From Sanderia malayensis (lineage: Eukaryota > Cnidaria > Scyphozoa > Semaeostomeae > Pelagiidae): a stretch of DNA of 64,000 bases. The stretch's first letter is position 1; every line of letters begins with the position of its first letter. The notes beneath the pieces are model-generated. The model was given only the letters and a program-made list of their open reading frames with translations, was not told the DNA's origin and did not search any database. Below, piece by piece: positions 30,501 through 44,400 of this stretch. The stretch spans positions 682,001-746,000 of the forward strand of contig RQOL01000616.1 in NCBI GenBank assembly GCA_013076295.1, given 5' to 3'. Made by a program: the position numbers and the translations under genes.

Positions 30501-32490
30501 GCATGGTAAAGGTTGAAAGTGAATGGGCCTTTGTCCAACTCCAACCCAAGACATCTTTAATAATACATGGGTCATGGCCTAGTATTAATTGAATCGATTA
30601 TCATGCAAAATTGAGGTAACGTACTCACCTTGACTTAAACAAATGGATTGTTATTACTGTTATTAATACAAACAGTACACAATTTTCTTCTGAACGGTTA
30701 ATTTGCAAGACAAACTATCTCTGTTGCAGCGTTTTAAAAATATACTTCCAACCAAAATTGACTTTTTGTTGGATCCAATTTTCCTCCCCCTCTTCAGTCA
30801 GTGTAGCCTCGTAATGATGTCCATCAAATTCAAATCGAGACTTGAATGCAAAATGCAACCTCAATGCAAATGGACCTCTGTAAGTTCCATGATTTTCGGA
30901 ATCTATTCCGTATTACGAATGCTTCCCAAGTATTCAGGTTCTCGTTTTGTGCAGACTCGTCGAAGAAGGACACAAATAAAAAACGCATTAAATATAGTAA
31001 ATCGCTCTATTTTTTTAGAAAAACCTATAGCATTAAAATCTTATGACAACTTTTCTCAAACTTATACAAACAATTGCGGCTAAAAAACGAACATAGGTTC
31101 CAGCAAGGAGGATTTTTTGTTTCTTCTAAACAATGAAAAGCTTGCAAACGAGATATCGTAAAAGAATATCGATCAAAACTGAAAATAATCAAATTCAGAA
31201 CTGTAAATGCTAACATTTGTGGGGACTGTTTTGTGCAAGTGGACACAAACAGGGCAACATAACATAACATTTGCTATTTACAAAAACACTCATTATGATA
31301 AACTACTTCTGACAAACGAAATAATCACGAATGAATCAAATACATCTCGTAAGCAAGATAATACAAAATGTAATTATTCAAAGACAAAGTTTAATGGAAG
31401 ATGTTATTAAATTGCATGGACAAATTTGTTATCAAAACCATCACGACTTAAACCAAAAGCGCCAATTCATGAATTATAAATTAAATACCCATAAAACTTT
31501 ACAAAAACCTCATAACAACACCCGCTTGGTTTAGGATGAAAAGTGAAGAAAAATAAAATAGCCTAGAATATTTATGAATTCTCTTTAAAAGTTGATCAAA
31601 TTGATAAGGTTGTTCAATCTGATATTACAAAAACTTAGGACATCACAAGAGAGAATTTAACACAATCTCTTCGTTCAGATCCGTTCCAAGCATTTGAACA
31701 CAGCTAGTAGTTATCAAATAATTATTATAAACGTAAATATTTTCATCGTTGTACGCATACTATATGTTTTAGACTGTTAATCTTGCACCCAATTCAATCA
31801 TATTTCTATATACAATCATATAAGGCTAAAGCTAGCAACAAGAAATTCTTATGCTAATACAAAAACGTAAGGCTTCCGCGCAATCGCTAGGTTTACAGTG
31901 AGAAATCGTCGATCGTGCCGAAAAAAATTGAAACGTCAATCGAGCAGGCTGCTAATTGCCAATGAAAGTGAAACAAATTGTGAAATTATTCATTGGCGAC
32001 TTTGAGAATGGCATACAACAAACATCTGATTGAGCATTGGAAATATGTTTGTCATGATGTACATGCAGAAAGGGAATTCCTCAGGAACGTCTTGTTGACT
32101 GACGAAATTGTAATCTTTGCAGCAAAATCGATCGAATATTTATGAAATATGTCATTGCGAGTTATAAAAATGCCACGAACAACGTAATAAAATAATTGTA
32201 ATCACATCTTAGTAGATATAATAATTAAATATCAATACTTTTCAAACAGAGACACAAAGGTGGCGATAAAACTGTATCAAAGTCAAACAAATTCCCACTA
32301 AAAAATCTCAGACATAAATTTGTCAGCAAACATTTAAGGTGCTATGGTTGAAAGTTTGCGATTCGATGTGTGATATTAAGTGCCAGAAACTTGCAACGAA
32401 TTGTTGATTTTCAGAGCAAGTTCTCCCATAACCAAGGGCCACCATGTGACTTCCCCCAAAGCACAATAGCTAATCAATAATGAAGCAAAC
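27539..32490. other. Gene-poor interval between GPCR and FAT-like gene
   Basis: About 5 kb of AT-rich sequence with only short, unconvincing open frames on both strands. It holds the 5' flank of the GPCR, a GC-rich repeat at 28285-28440, and at its right end the 3' untranslated region of the FAT-like gene, whose end I cannot place. Confidence 0.5.
28285..28440. repeat. Short GC-rich repeat element
   Basis: GTTTACACTACA.AAA..TAAC.CGGG occurs at 28288 and again at about 28408, and GACC/AACCCGGGGCGAACCC occurs twice between them. GC-rich in an AT-rich region, so probably an inserted MITE or SINE-like repeat. No clear target duplication. Confidence 0.55.
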
Positions 32491-35400
32491 TCACACATCT
32501 GCTTCTGTTCTGGACTTGATATCTTTGAATAAGATTTTGATGTCACGTTCTAATTTCCGTGTCTCGTCAGGATCCAACGGGTCTTTCTCGTTAAAATTAT
32601 CAGCATCATCATCAGAGTTATAGGATGTTTCCGTCATGCCATCCGCATCTAAACAACTGATTTCACTTGGTAGCATGCGTCTTTGTCGCATCGGATAATG
32701 CATATCGTCGACTTCGGAGAACGCCACACTCATCGAAGGCCGTGTGCAACTGTCTATGTCAGACGGACACGTCTCAGATGGTGGAGCCGGGTATTCACCA
32801 CCAAGCATGTCTTGTAAATATAACGATGACGTATCACCTTCTATTGCCAGTGAGTATCTGTTGTTAAAATCGTCGGCCGTGAGTCGTGTGTTTACAGACT
32901 CGTATGGCTCCATGTATGAGCCATCAGAGCATCGGCTCGTTGCACCAGCTCGCTTTATCACCGGTGACCTTTCGTTTGCCCCAGCGGGTACATCTGGCTT
33001 CTTGAGATGACGTGTTGGTGGTGTTGTAGGCTCCACCAGTGATTGCCAAGACAATCGGAACTTTTTCGTCGGCCTTTTCGGCAACGATACGTCGTCTGCG
33101 TCGGTGGCCGTCAGCGAAGCTCTTCGATCTGTAAAAAGTTGAAAATTATAAACAATTGCATGCATGGGAAACAACAAATCTTGAGTCAAAATTTCGCCAA
33201 ACTGTAGGCAATTATATCTGTAATGGAGTAGGCTCTGGGCCCCTCCTAAGGCATATAGATTACACATGTTGAACATTAGTTACCCGATTTACTTGCTGAA
33301 TACACGATCGTTCACTCTCTCACTCTTCCACCTCGTTTAGTTTATATATTCACGGAAAGCAAAGGAATATTACAATATCGAACTGAACAAAAGAAATAAA
33401 GCAAAAAATAACGAAAATATTTTTGTATACGTACATGCTGTTGGATCGTTTACATTTGGCGAATCTTCGTATGCGAGATTATACGTGAGGCCCATTCGAC
33501 TCCCTTCTTTAGATCCACTGCGAGTGGGCTTTGATCTATTGACAACATCTTCTGGCACTTCACTATAATCCCAATGGTACGGTCCATTCAATCGATCACC
33601 ACCACCAGTCTCGCTGACGTCAGACGCACTTCCTTTTCCATCCACATTGACAGCACTTGCTCTTGGACTACTGTGGTTCGAATCGACTTCCTTGCATTTT
33701 TGTTTGAGTGGAGATGAAAGGGGCGAATCAATGTCGGATACAGGCTGCTTGATACAAGAGTCTTCTTCTGAAGTTGGAACTGAAGCGGCAACAAGTGACG
33801 GATCGTACATGGCCGTGTTTGGAAAGTCGTCAAAAGCATCTTGAGGAGGACCATACTCGGGAGGCACGTCGGCAATCCTTGGTGGAAAATGATCAAGTTC
33901 GTAGCAAGCATATGGATATTTAACGTCTGGTCCGCCTTGGTTATTCGGTGGCGAGTATTCAACATGACGCTTGCATTTACGTCTGCAGCATACGATCACA
34001 ATGACAATAATGAGAGCCAAAATCGCTGAGCAAACGATGTATACGACTGTCATCATGCTCACGCCAGTCTGTCTTTCCTTGGCTTCTCCTTTCGAGTAGC
34101 ATGTTTTGGATTTTGTCCCATCTGTACAGTTGCAGAAATAGCTTCCGATTGTGTTGATACAAGTACCAACCCCTTTGCACGGGCTCGGCTTTCGAAGGCA
34201 TTCATTAACATCAGACTGACAGTTGCTTCCACTGTATCCTACATTGCAAACGCAAATAGGGCCATCAAGACGTTCCTCGCACTTGCCACCGTGGCCGCAC
34301 GAATGAAGCTTACAATACTCTCCATAGCCGCAACGTTTTCCCTTTGTACCGGCCGGGCATTCACACTTGAAATCATAGCGGGTTTTGACGCACTTTGCGC
34401 CGTTGTAACATGGCGATGAGGCACAAGGATCGTTGTCAAGTTCGCAATTTCGACCACCAAAGCGTGCAGGACACTTACACTTATAACCAGTATTATCACC
34501 AACACTAACACACTGCCCCCCATTGCGACATGGATTACTGGCGCATAGTCCACTGTACACCTGGCACTGTGCACCAGAATAAGGAGGAAAACATTTACAA
34601 CGGTACTCTATCACACCGTTCGTTTGAAAGTACGTACAAATACCGCTGTTGCGGCATGGATTGTCGGCGCATGTAACGCGTGGCTTGCATAACAATCCCG
34701 TGTGTCCAGGCATGCATTGGCATCGGTATGATGATAACGTATTTATGCATTCACTGAATAAAGGACAGCTCGTTCTTCGACAAGCATCAGAGTCTTTACA
34801 AGATTTCTTCACTCCATAGGATCTTCCGCTTGACACAAGAGAATTGTTCCCACTCCAAGGTAGAATCTGATCATTTAGTTTCGCATGTCGCATACAACCC
34901 TTGAAGCCATTTTCTATGATGAAGAACAATAATCAAAATGAATTCAATTGCCTTTTATGGTGTTCTTGTGTCTGCGAACCAAGGTTTCCAACTTGGTTTG
35001 CAGTAAAGTTGAAATCATCTGTGTAAAGTCTATTTCCATTATGGTACAAGCAAAGCAATGTGAAGCAGTTAACAAGTAATTCAATTACAATAACACTGCA
35101 AGGGTTGAAATTCAGGATGCAAGCAAACTAAAAAGCTTTATGGTTTCAAAGTCACGTAGACGACTCAAGAATCAAACACTGACTGATTCCACATTGAGAA
35201 TGCGGAAGAAAATTATAATAAAACATACAAAATCGATACATACGAAACATTAAGACCAACAAAATCACTTACCAGCCTTGCCAGGGGTGTCGACACCAGC
35301 TCCGAAATAAACTTCATTTCCGTTAAGATCAATTTTCACGTGTTCGCCTTTGGCTTTGCCATGGGCTTTGAATTTCCCGCCATCAAGACTTACCGTAGCA

Positions 35401-38400
35401 TGATTGACATTGCGGATTACTATAACGTCATGCCATCTACCGTCGTTCACTTGGATATCATCGATTCGGATTATTCCTGGTCCAGTTCCAAAATCGAACT
35501 TGAACCGTATTTTTCCTTTGCTGATCTGTAACAAGCGGAAAAATAGAAATTTTCAGAGACCTCCAAACAGAAGACGAAATAATGCTGTATCGATGCTGAA
35601 GTCTAGATCTTACAAAAGTATATTTGTCCAGACACAAGAGTTTATAGCAACTGGGTATCGTGCGAAGAGAAAATATTTATGGGAAATAAAACCGAATTAG
35701 TTTCATACTTCTAAGAAACAGTAGTCATGTCCTTTAGCGTAGAACAGATATCCTTCTGTAGCTTCAGTTCTGAAGGACACTGCAATAGACTTGAACATAG
35801 AGTCGAATGAATTCCTCAAAGAATAGCTGACGTAGTCCTTTCCATCTAGTTGGATCGCGTCTGCATCTGAAATGATAAAAAGGAAAGTATTGGTAGAAGA
35901 AAAAATGAATCCCGTCTCCTGATTGTATCCATTCTCAGTGCCTGATAACAAAATCAAAGTATTTTGAAGTAAACTTACCGATATCCTGTTGGCATTTGTA
36001 TGATATCCCAAATGGAGTGCATTTCTCGTTATTTTTACAAGGATTACTCGAACAGGCTGTTATTCCCGTGCAGTCAGGGCCTAAGATGTAAACATTTCAT
36101 CGTCAATTAACTGTAACACAATTCGAAAATTATCATTATTCACGACAAGTGACCTTCGAAAAAAGAGAACACGCTTCGATTTTAACTCTCCAAGTCCACG
36201 CACTATGTCAATCACAGTTCAAAGAAATACTGAGAGTAATAGCCAATTTCAATTTCAAGAAGAAACCGCTTTATGAGCCACTGTCGTTACGTGCATTGGT
36301 GCGATTTCGTTGTTAAACGGTTAATAATACACATCCATACATAAAAACTAATTAAACTCCAAAGAGGGCCAGAATCAAGCATAGAAGCGACAATTCACTT
36401 ACCCTTGCTTCCGTCAAGACATTGGCAAGTATGTCCTTGGTTGAAGCGGATAGCCTGAGCATCGGAAGAAGAGGTGGCTTTCTTTTCACTGACCGGTTTG
36501 ACAACAGATACGCATTTCTTGTTCGCTGGACACGGAGATGTGGCGCATTGATCTGTGACGCTTACAATGAAAGACAAACCAAGTTCGCGTTCTAGACGGT
36601 CTTTGGTGGACTTCAACGACTTCTCCAGAACTGTCTGCTTTATGTATGCGTCCTGAAGTAAACAGAGAAACGTAAACAAAAGTCGACGTGAATGAACGGG
36701 GAAAACAATGAAAAACTAATTTGGAAATAATTGTCTGAAGATAATCAGGAATGGCAAATAGCTCACCTCGTCTGTCCTTTTAACAGCGAAAGCTATGTCA
36801 GTATCAGTAGTGGAATGCAAATTGCGTGCTTTTCTTCGCTGGTAACGTGTTTGCACGCCCCAGATAGCAATATTCTCTATATTTGCCGATGTGATCCGCC
36901 TGATGTAGTTTGCAAAATGTCTCATCTTGTCGCGCACGAATTCATCAGCCGATATATCCAAAGCAGTTATTACGACACTGTTCTGATACAAGGTTTCAGA
37001 CACGGAGTTGACAATGATCTTGATGACCGCTGCTACGAGGTACTTTCCATCTGAGACTTCAACGCTGATCGTGTAAATACCCTGCCTTGGACGACCTTTG
37101 ATCACACCACTGAACGTTCCGATCGAGAAGGTGTTATCATCATTTCCTTGGTGGATCTTGAACTGGTGAAGGTCATCCTTATCTTTGTCGGTGACACGTA
37201 CACGACCCACGGTCACTAATTCTCCTGGTTTTTTCACGGCCAAGAAGAACATGGTCGGCTCGGTAATGACCGGTCTTTCCATACTAGGCTTTACAATGTG
37301 CAAGGTCAAATAGCACAGACTGCTTTGAGGCGGCGAGCCACTGTCAGTGACACGGATGACAAGATTATAAGTTGATTTGCCAGTTGAATTGATACTCCCC
37401 GACGTCATTAAATTTCCTTCGACACTAGCCACATCCATGATCAAGAACATGTTATCTCCATTGAGAACGGTATAAGTAAAAGGTGCACCATTCTTATTTG
37501 TGTCACGATCTTTCGCTGCCCAGGTAAATAACACGCTGCCGGGACCAAGGTCATTCTGGATAATTTTCGTGGCATTTGGGTGATCAACTTCAGGTGCGTT
37601 GTCATTCAAATCGGCCACCGACACGTTGACAGTGATATCGGTAGAAAGAGGAGGAGTGCCCAAGTCGTACGCTCTCACTTTCAATATGTAGTTGTCCTTT
37701 TCCTCGCGGTCAACTGCACCAGTAACGCTGATAACCCCACTCATCTTGTCGATTTTAAAAGGAAAACTCTGAGGAGTGTTCACGAATCTGTATTGCACAC
37801 GACCGTTGTCTTTTTCGTCTACATCATCAGCAAAAACTTGAACGACGAACGTACCGGCTCTGACATTTTCATCCACACTTGCCGCGTAGGTTTTTCTCAC
37901 AAAAACGGGAGAATTGTCATTTTCATCTTTGATGTTAATCAAAACAATCACGACAGATGACAATGACGGCAAATTACTAAACTTTGCTCTGATGTTCAGT
38001 GTGGCAGTTTTCGCTTTCTCATAATCCACTTTCTTCAGTAGATGGATTTCTCCGCTGTTTTTATCCACCGCAAAGCTCTGTCCATCCCCAGATACCAGCT
38101 CATAAACAACCTTCTCCTCTTCTTGCCCCACTCTCTTCGCTGTCTTCACCGTTCCAACCAAATCCCCAACCATGGCGTTTTCGGATAGCGTGAAAACATA
38201 ACTGGATTTCGTGAATTCAGGCGGTATGTCTGACTTGCCCAGCACTATGATCGTCACCTTGGCGGATGAAGATAAAGCTGGGTCTCCGGCATCCACAGCT
38301 TCCACGATGATCGAGTGGTTTTGCTGCCTCTTCTTGTCAAGGGCTTTTTCAAGTATTATAATACCAGTTTTCGAGCCGATACTAAAAATACCCGAGCCAG

Positions 38401-41400
38401 TCGATGCGAGTCGATAAGAGATTCTCCTGTTACTGCCCTTGTCCGCGTCCAAAGCCTGAACTCGGCTCAACATTGCGGATATGGATGCATTTTCTCTGAC
38501 CGGAATCACGTAATTATCCTGCGTAAAGATAGGCTTGTTGTCATTCTTGTCCAGAACATCAACAAACACGTCTGAATGGCACATGTGGCCGGCGGCGTCA
38601 GTGACAAGCACTTTGATATCGCAGGTGGATTGCTTCTCTCGGTCGATGTTACCGCGGGGAAATAGTTCACCTGGAATGAAAATGGCAAGAAATTTATTCG
38701 AAGATTACAAAGAGCCAAGTAGAAAATTGTCAAGGAGTGATTTCGTTGTCATTATAAAGCATTGTCAACTCAGAATCGCCCCATCATTCTCTTCATTCTC
38801 GAGCAATCTACCAACAATTATTCATAACAATAAAACAGAAACAAAGAAGAAGACTATAATAACCTGTTTTTTCGTGAATAAAAAATTTTCCCACACCATC
38901 TCCTTGCAGAGTATAAGTCAGTTTATCAACGCTATCAGGGTCCTTGGCTTCGATTCTTGCAACAGGGGTACTTGTACTTGTTCCTTCGGTGACTTTGACG
39001 AGATAAAAAGCTTTTGAACAGGTCGGTCTGTTGTCATTCGTATCAGATACAACAACAACCACAGTAATAGTGGACGTGAACACGCCATCGTATGCCACTA
39101 TCATGAGAGTATGACGCGGCACGGCCTCTCTATCAAGTGCAGAAACGAGACGTATCTCGCCAGTTACGTTATCAATTCTGAAGTGACCGCGGTCGTTTCC
39201 TGATACAATGTAGTAACGAATCGTAGGGTTCTTATCGGCATCTTGCGCAAGAACAGCCGCAACCTTTTCGCCAACAACATGATCTTCTCTAACCGTGAAT
39301 ATTCTTCTACCAGTCACAAAAACAGGAGGCGAATCATTCGTGTCCAAAATAGTAATTCGTACAACAGTCGTGTCGTAAAACTTGTTACTGTCTGACTTCG
39401 TTTTGTCGATTACTTTTATGTGCAAGTCATACTTTGAATGCTTCTGCGTGTTCAATCTCCCAATGGTTCTGACATCACCTGTTCTGGGATCAACTGCAAA
39501 TAATTTTTTGATTTCCTGGCTTGTCGATTTGATGAACTTGTACCTCAGATGTGAGCCAGTTAAATCATCTGCATCATTGGCCTTCGCTTGGATAATCTTA
39601 CTATTCAGGGCAATATTCTCCGGTATTGTAATGTTGTATTCTTTGGATTCGAATACCGGCGGGTTATCATTGACATTTTCAACAACCACTTTAATTAGCT
39701 TGAACGCCTTTGATTCTGGTTTATTCACATCGTACGCGTTCACCAATAGGTTGTAGCTTGCAACGGTTTCGTAATCCAAGTTTCCGGATAAATGAATAGC
39801 TCCGGTATGTTTGTCTATTGTAAATACACTGGACACGTTTGTAGACGGCAGGTTACCATTCAAAATGCGGTAATTCACATTATCACTACTGTCACCGGAG
39901 GTCGCTTTTACTGTAGCGATTCGATATCCGGGTAAATTAGATTCGGGTACCTGAACGCTGTATGTAGATGGTTGGAATTGCAATACTTTCTCACTTGGTG
40001 GCACGACGTTGACTCGGATTTGAGCTGCACTTTCACGAACTGGGTATCCATTATCTAATGCTTTGATGGCAAATTGATAGGCTTTACCCATCGGTGTTCC
40101 AGTAAGCGTCAAAGCACCAGTCTCTTTGTTGATCTTCAAAGGTACGCTATCACTAAAGAAGACAAAATCAAACGATTAAGCTCTCAAAACAACATGATTC
40201 TGCATCAGAATCGGTTAATTTCGAAGATAATAAATCTTAGCTCCACTTGAAGAAAGTTTACAGCAAATGAATGCGCACAACATTAAACTTACTCTAGCCC
40301 CGTCATTGAGTAGGTGATTTCGCCATTCTCTCCACTATCCTTATCAAAAGCCTTTACTGTGAGTATTGTGCTTCCGATCCTAGTCGCACTGCTGACGGTC
40401 GCTTCATAGGACGAGAATTCGAAAACCGGATCATTATCATTGCCGTCCATTATATTAATGGTCACTTTACTGTATACAAAGCGACCACCACCATCAGAAG
40501 CCCGGATTGGCAGTATTATCCGACCGTCCTTTTCTTTCTCCCGGTCCATTGACACCTGGTCAAAGAAATCAATAAAAACCACGTCAGAAATTTGAAGCAA
40601 ACTGCTGCAACGTTTTGAAAATGCAATTTAACACAGTGCTCGCACTTGTAGCAAACAAAATTCTCTGCTGTGAAATCGATCAAAGACATACAACAAATAG
40701 GTAACTATGAAACATTTAGGTCTGTTAGATTACAATAGCACTGCTCCCAGTGCGCCTGTAATCTAACAGACTCTAACAGACCACAGGCAAACATCACAGA
40801 CCACTGGATAGGCTCACAGGCAAACTCAGTCCTGTTCCGTGCCTTGCACACATTAATGGCATATTTGAAAGTCCTTCCAAGGCTCCGCTGAAATTTGCAA
40901 CACAAACTAACCAACACAAAGAACGACGTAAATACCTTGCTAAATATGTCTCCGATGGTTGGATTGATGTAAAACCTCTTCTTCAGGATATTGCTGTCAA
41001 TTGAATAGGTGACAGTTCCGTAACTACCTTGGTCGTAATCTTTAGCAGCTACAATCGTAATGAATCCGGGTGATTCGTTCTCCCGAACGTTGATCGTCTG
41101 ATCTGCGGCACCAAATACCGGACTGTGTTCATTCGAATTGCGCGACACCAATATGACTTTGGCAGAGACGGAATGCTTCTCGTCGGTGCAATGAATCTCG
41201 AACTGTGCCTTGCGCGGTGGCTTTCGGTTCAAGCGCACGATACCACTGCGCGTCTCCACGCGGACAAGTGTCGAATCTAATATGACGTAGCGTATTCTCG
41301 AGCCGTTACCATAATCCGGGTCGATGCACTGGACTTTGCCGACGAATTGACCCCGTCTCTTGTACTCCTCCAACATGAAACTGTAGGAAGGTTGATCGAA

Positions 41401-44400
41401 ATAAGGCGCGTTGTCGTTGACATCCTGGAGGTTGACTGTCAAAAACGTGCTGCTTCCAAGCGAAGGCTGTCCGCGATCCATGGCGCTAATTTTCAGGTGG
41501 TAAACAGGCTTGGTTTCATAATCAAGAGTTCCTGTCACAGATATCTTTCCAGACATTCGGTGAATTGCAAATGGAACCTTTTCGTCATCATCAAGTGAAG
41601 ACAAGCTGTATCGAATGTCTGCATTCAAACCGACATCGCGATCCGTTGCTTGAATAACAGCAACAGATGATTTTTTCGCGGCATCTTCTGCGATGCTTAC
41701 AACGTACATAGGTAGTCCAAACATAGGCCGATGATTATTGATGTCTGTAATTGTGATTGTGCACCCTGTGATAGACCATGATCCACTTCGGCTGTCAGTT
41801 GCTTGCACGGTGAGATTGTAAACAGGTTTTACAAGTCTATCCAACGTATCAATAACAGTCATCTCACCTGAAAAAACAAAGAGTTTAATTTACGTTCTCT
41901 CGACGTTTTTCTGCAGATGCAAGAGTTTAATCTACGTTCTCTCGGTATTTTTCTGCATATGCAAGAGTTTAACCTACGTTCTCTCGGTATTTTTCTGCAT
42001 GTGCAAGAGACAAATATTAAAGAATTTAATCCCACATACCTGTATTGAAATCCAGGGAAAACTGATTATCGTCATCGCCGTTTTCAATGCTGTAGTAAAC
42101 GGCACGACCTTGAGGTCCTGTGGCAATGATCCGACCAATACTTGACCCAATGGCTGTATACTCAGCCACTGACAGCTGGTAATTCTTATCGAAGATTGGC
42201 ATATCTTCATTGACAACAGGTACTTCAACTATGGTTGATGTCGTTAGTTGGGGATCTCCAAGGTCATGCGCATTAACTTCAATTAGGAACTTCGCTGGGG
42301 TCTTCCCCTTAACAAACCTCTCCTTGACGGTTATCGCGCCAGTTATTTCATCAATCGCGAACTTCCCAAACGACCCAGAAGCAATATCATATCTGAAATG
42401 AACAAACAGTCACGTTTAGCAAAAAGAGGCTAAGCATGGTAATGATAATGTTCGAATAACACGAGTTCGAACTATGAAGATTTGACTGTAGTTGCAATGG
42501 ATGCAAATCGCAACTAAAGCAAGTCAGCAATAATGAAAGATCGGTAAATTCAAACCATGTCTCGTCACATGGGTATCTTCCTATGTTATTATTCTAGAGC
42601 ACAAATCGATAAAGATTGCTTATTGTTAATTGGATCATTAAAGTAGGATTCAGTCGTGAAAGTCACGAACTATACATTCATGAACTGAAATTTTCTAAAA
42701 AGATATGTGCAAGGCTGTAAGGACATGGTTCATAACCATACGATGATATTTAATACAACAATTCGTTTGTCAGGCAATATTGGAGTTAAAGAAGTGCGGC
42801 TGTTTCAAATCCACCGCTGGCTTAAAAGAGATTAGCAACATTTGCCAGTGTTATCAGGTAAAACATCCGATAATAAACATTTCTAATGGCGGTTAACAGG
42901 TTGGGACAACATAAAAACCGCTGTTTGTTAAAGGCCGGGTGGCCAATCAAAACGTGTACACTAAATACCCGATTGTGCCAGCAGGCCTTGAGATGAACTG
43001 AACGTACGCGTGCTACATATGTAAGACAACAATGTACAAGAACCTGGGTGCGATAGTAAAAAAGGGGAGGGAAATCTTGAGTTTTTCATCTTATCAGACA
43101 TTTTTATTATTTAAGGAAGGGACCTGGTCAGATATATCTTTGTTTTGAGTCGAATTAAACAGGGAGGTAAAGTATAAAAGCAATTTTTAATTTTGTTGAC
43201 AATAACAAACGCAGATCATACCTTACAGCTGCATTAGAACCATAATCGGCATCAACGGCATGAACAACGATGAGCAGCGAGCCAGCATCAGCATCGATAT
43301 GAACACTTTGGTAATACGGTTCATTAGTAAATACGGGCCGGTTATCGTTGGCATCTTCGACAGTAACATTAACCATTACTTGAGCAACCTGTGACGAGTC
43401 TCTTTTCAAGTGTGCTTGCACTATCAGAATGTAATAGGCTTGTTGTTCTCGATCGAATACTGATCCGGATTGCTTCTTGATTACTCCGGTGTTAGCATCG
43501 ATCACGAAGCCTTCAGTCGGATTGACAATCGAGAACATGATGCATTCTCCGATTTCATATCCAACAACATTCAGGATGACGAGAGTTCGACTGTGCTTGT
43601 CATTCTCTGTAACAAACGCGTGAAACACATTTCGACTGAAGCGCAACGAACTGCTTCTGATTGGATGCAGATTGATCTTCACCTGGCAAGTGCTCGTAAA
43701 GATTCCATCTGATGCAGCTATTTGCAAAGCGTATTCTTTGCCAGTTAGCAGTTTCGCATTCTTAGTCCAAATATTTCCGCTACTCGGAGAGATCGTGAAC
43801 TTGTCCTTGTGACTCAACAGTTGATACGTCACACTACCAAACAGATTCGTGTCGCCGTCGGCCGCTTTTACAGTGGCAACAACAGTGTTGTTGAAGACGG
43901 GAGTGTAAAGTTTAACCCTGTAGATCTGCTTCTCAAATTCAGGCATTTTGTCATTGATGTCGTTAACTTTGACGCTGACTTCAGTCAGAGCAAACAGCTT
44001 CGGTGAACCGTGATCAAATGCCAAAATATGGAACTTGAAGTGTTCCACTTTCTCTCTGTCCAGCACCTGCAATAAAATAAATAAAATTCAGTTCAAGCAT
44101 TTTTGTCACAAATGCATTAACACAAGTAACTGCAATACATTGTGTTATACAGCCCCCACTTTACGACATACTGGGATACGACATAATAACATGAATATTT
44201 TGACGTTTCTATGTAAAGGACTGCAAAAAAACTAATCATTTCTAGTTTTAGATTATTGCTGTTTTAACCTCTTGTTGATTTTTATGGAATTATTCAAAAC
44301 GAGACTCCTCGTGCGTTAAGAATGATGATGGCAGCTAATAGAGTAACGTTCGTTTTGGCTTTTTCTCTTTCGCTTTCGAAATCAGTCGTAAAGAGCCCAT

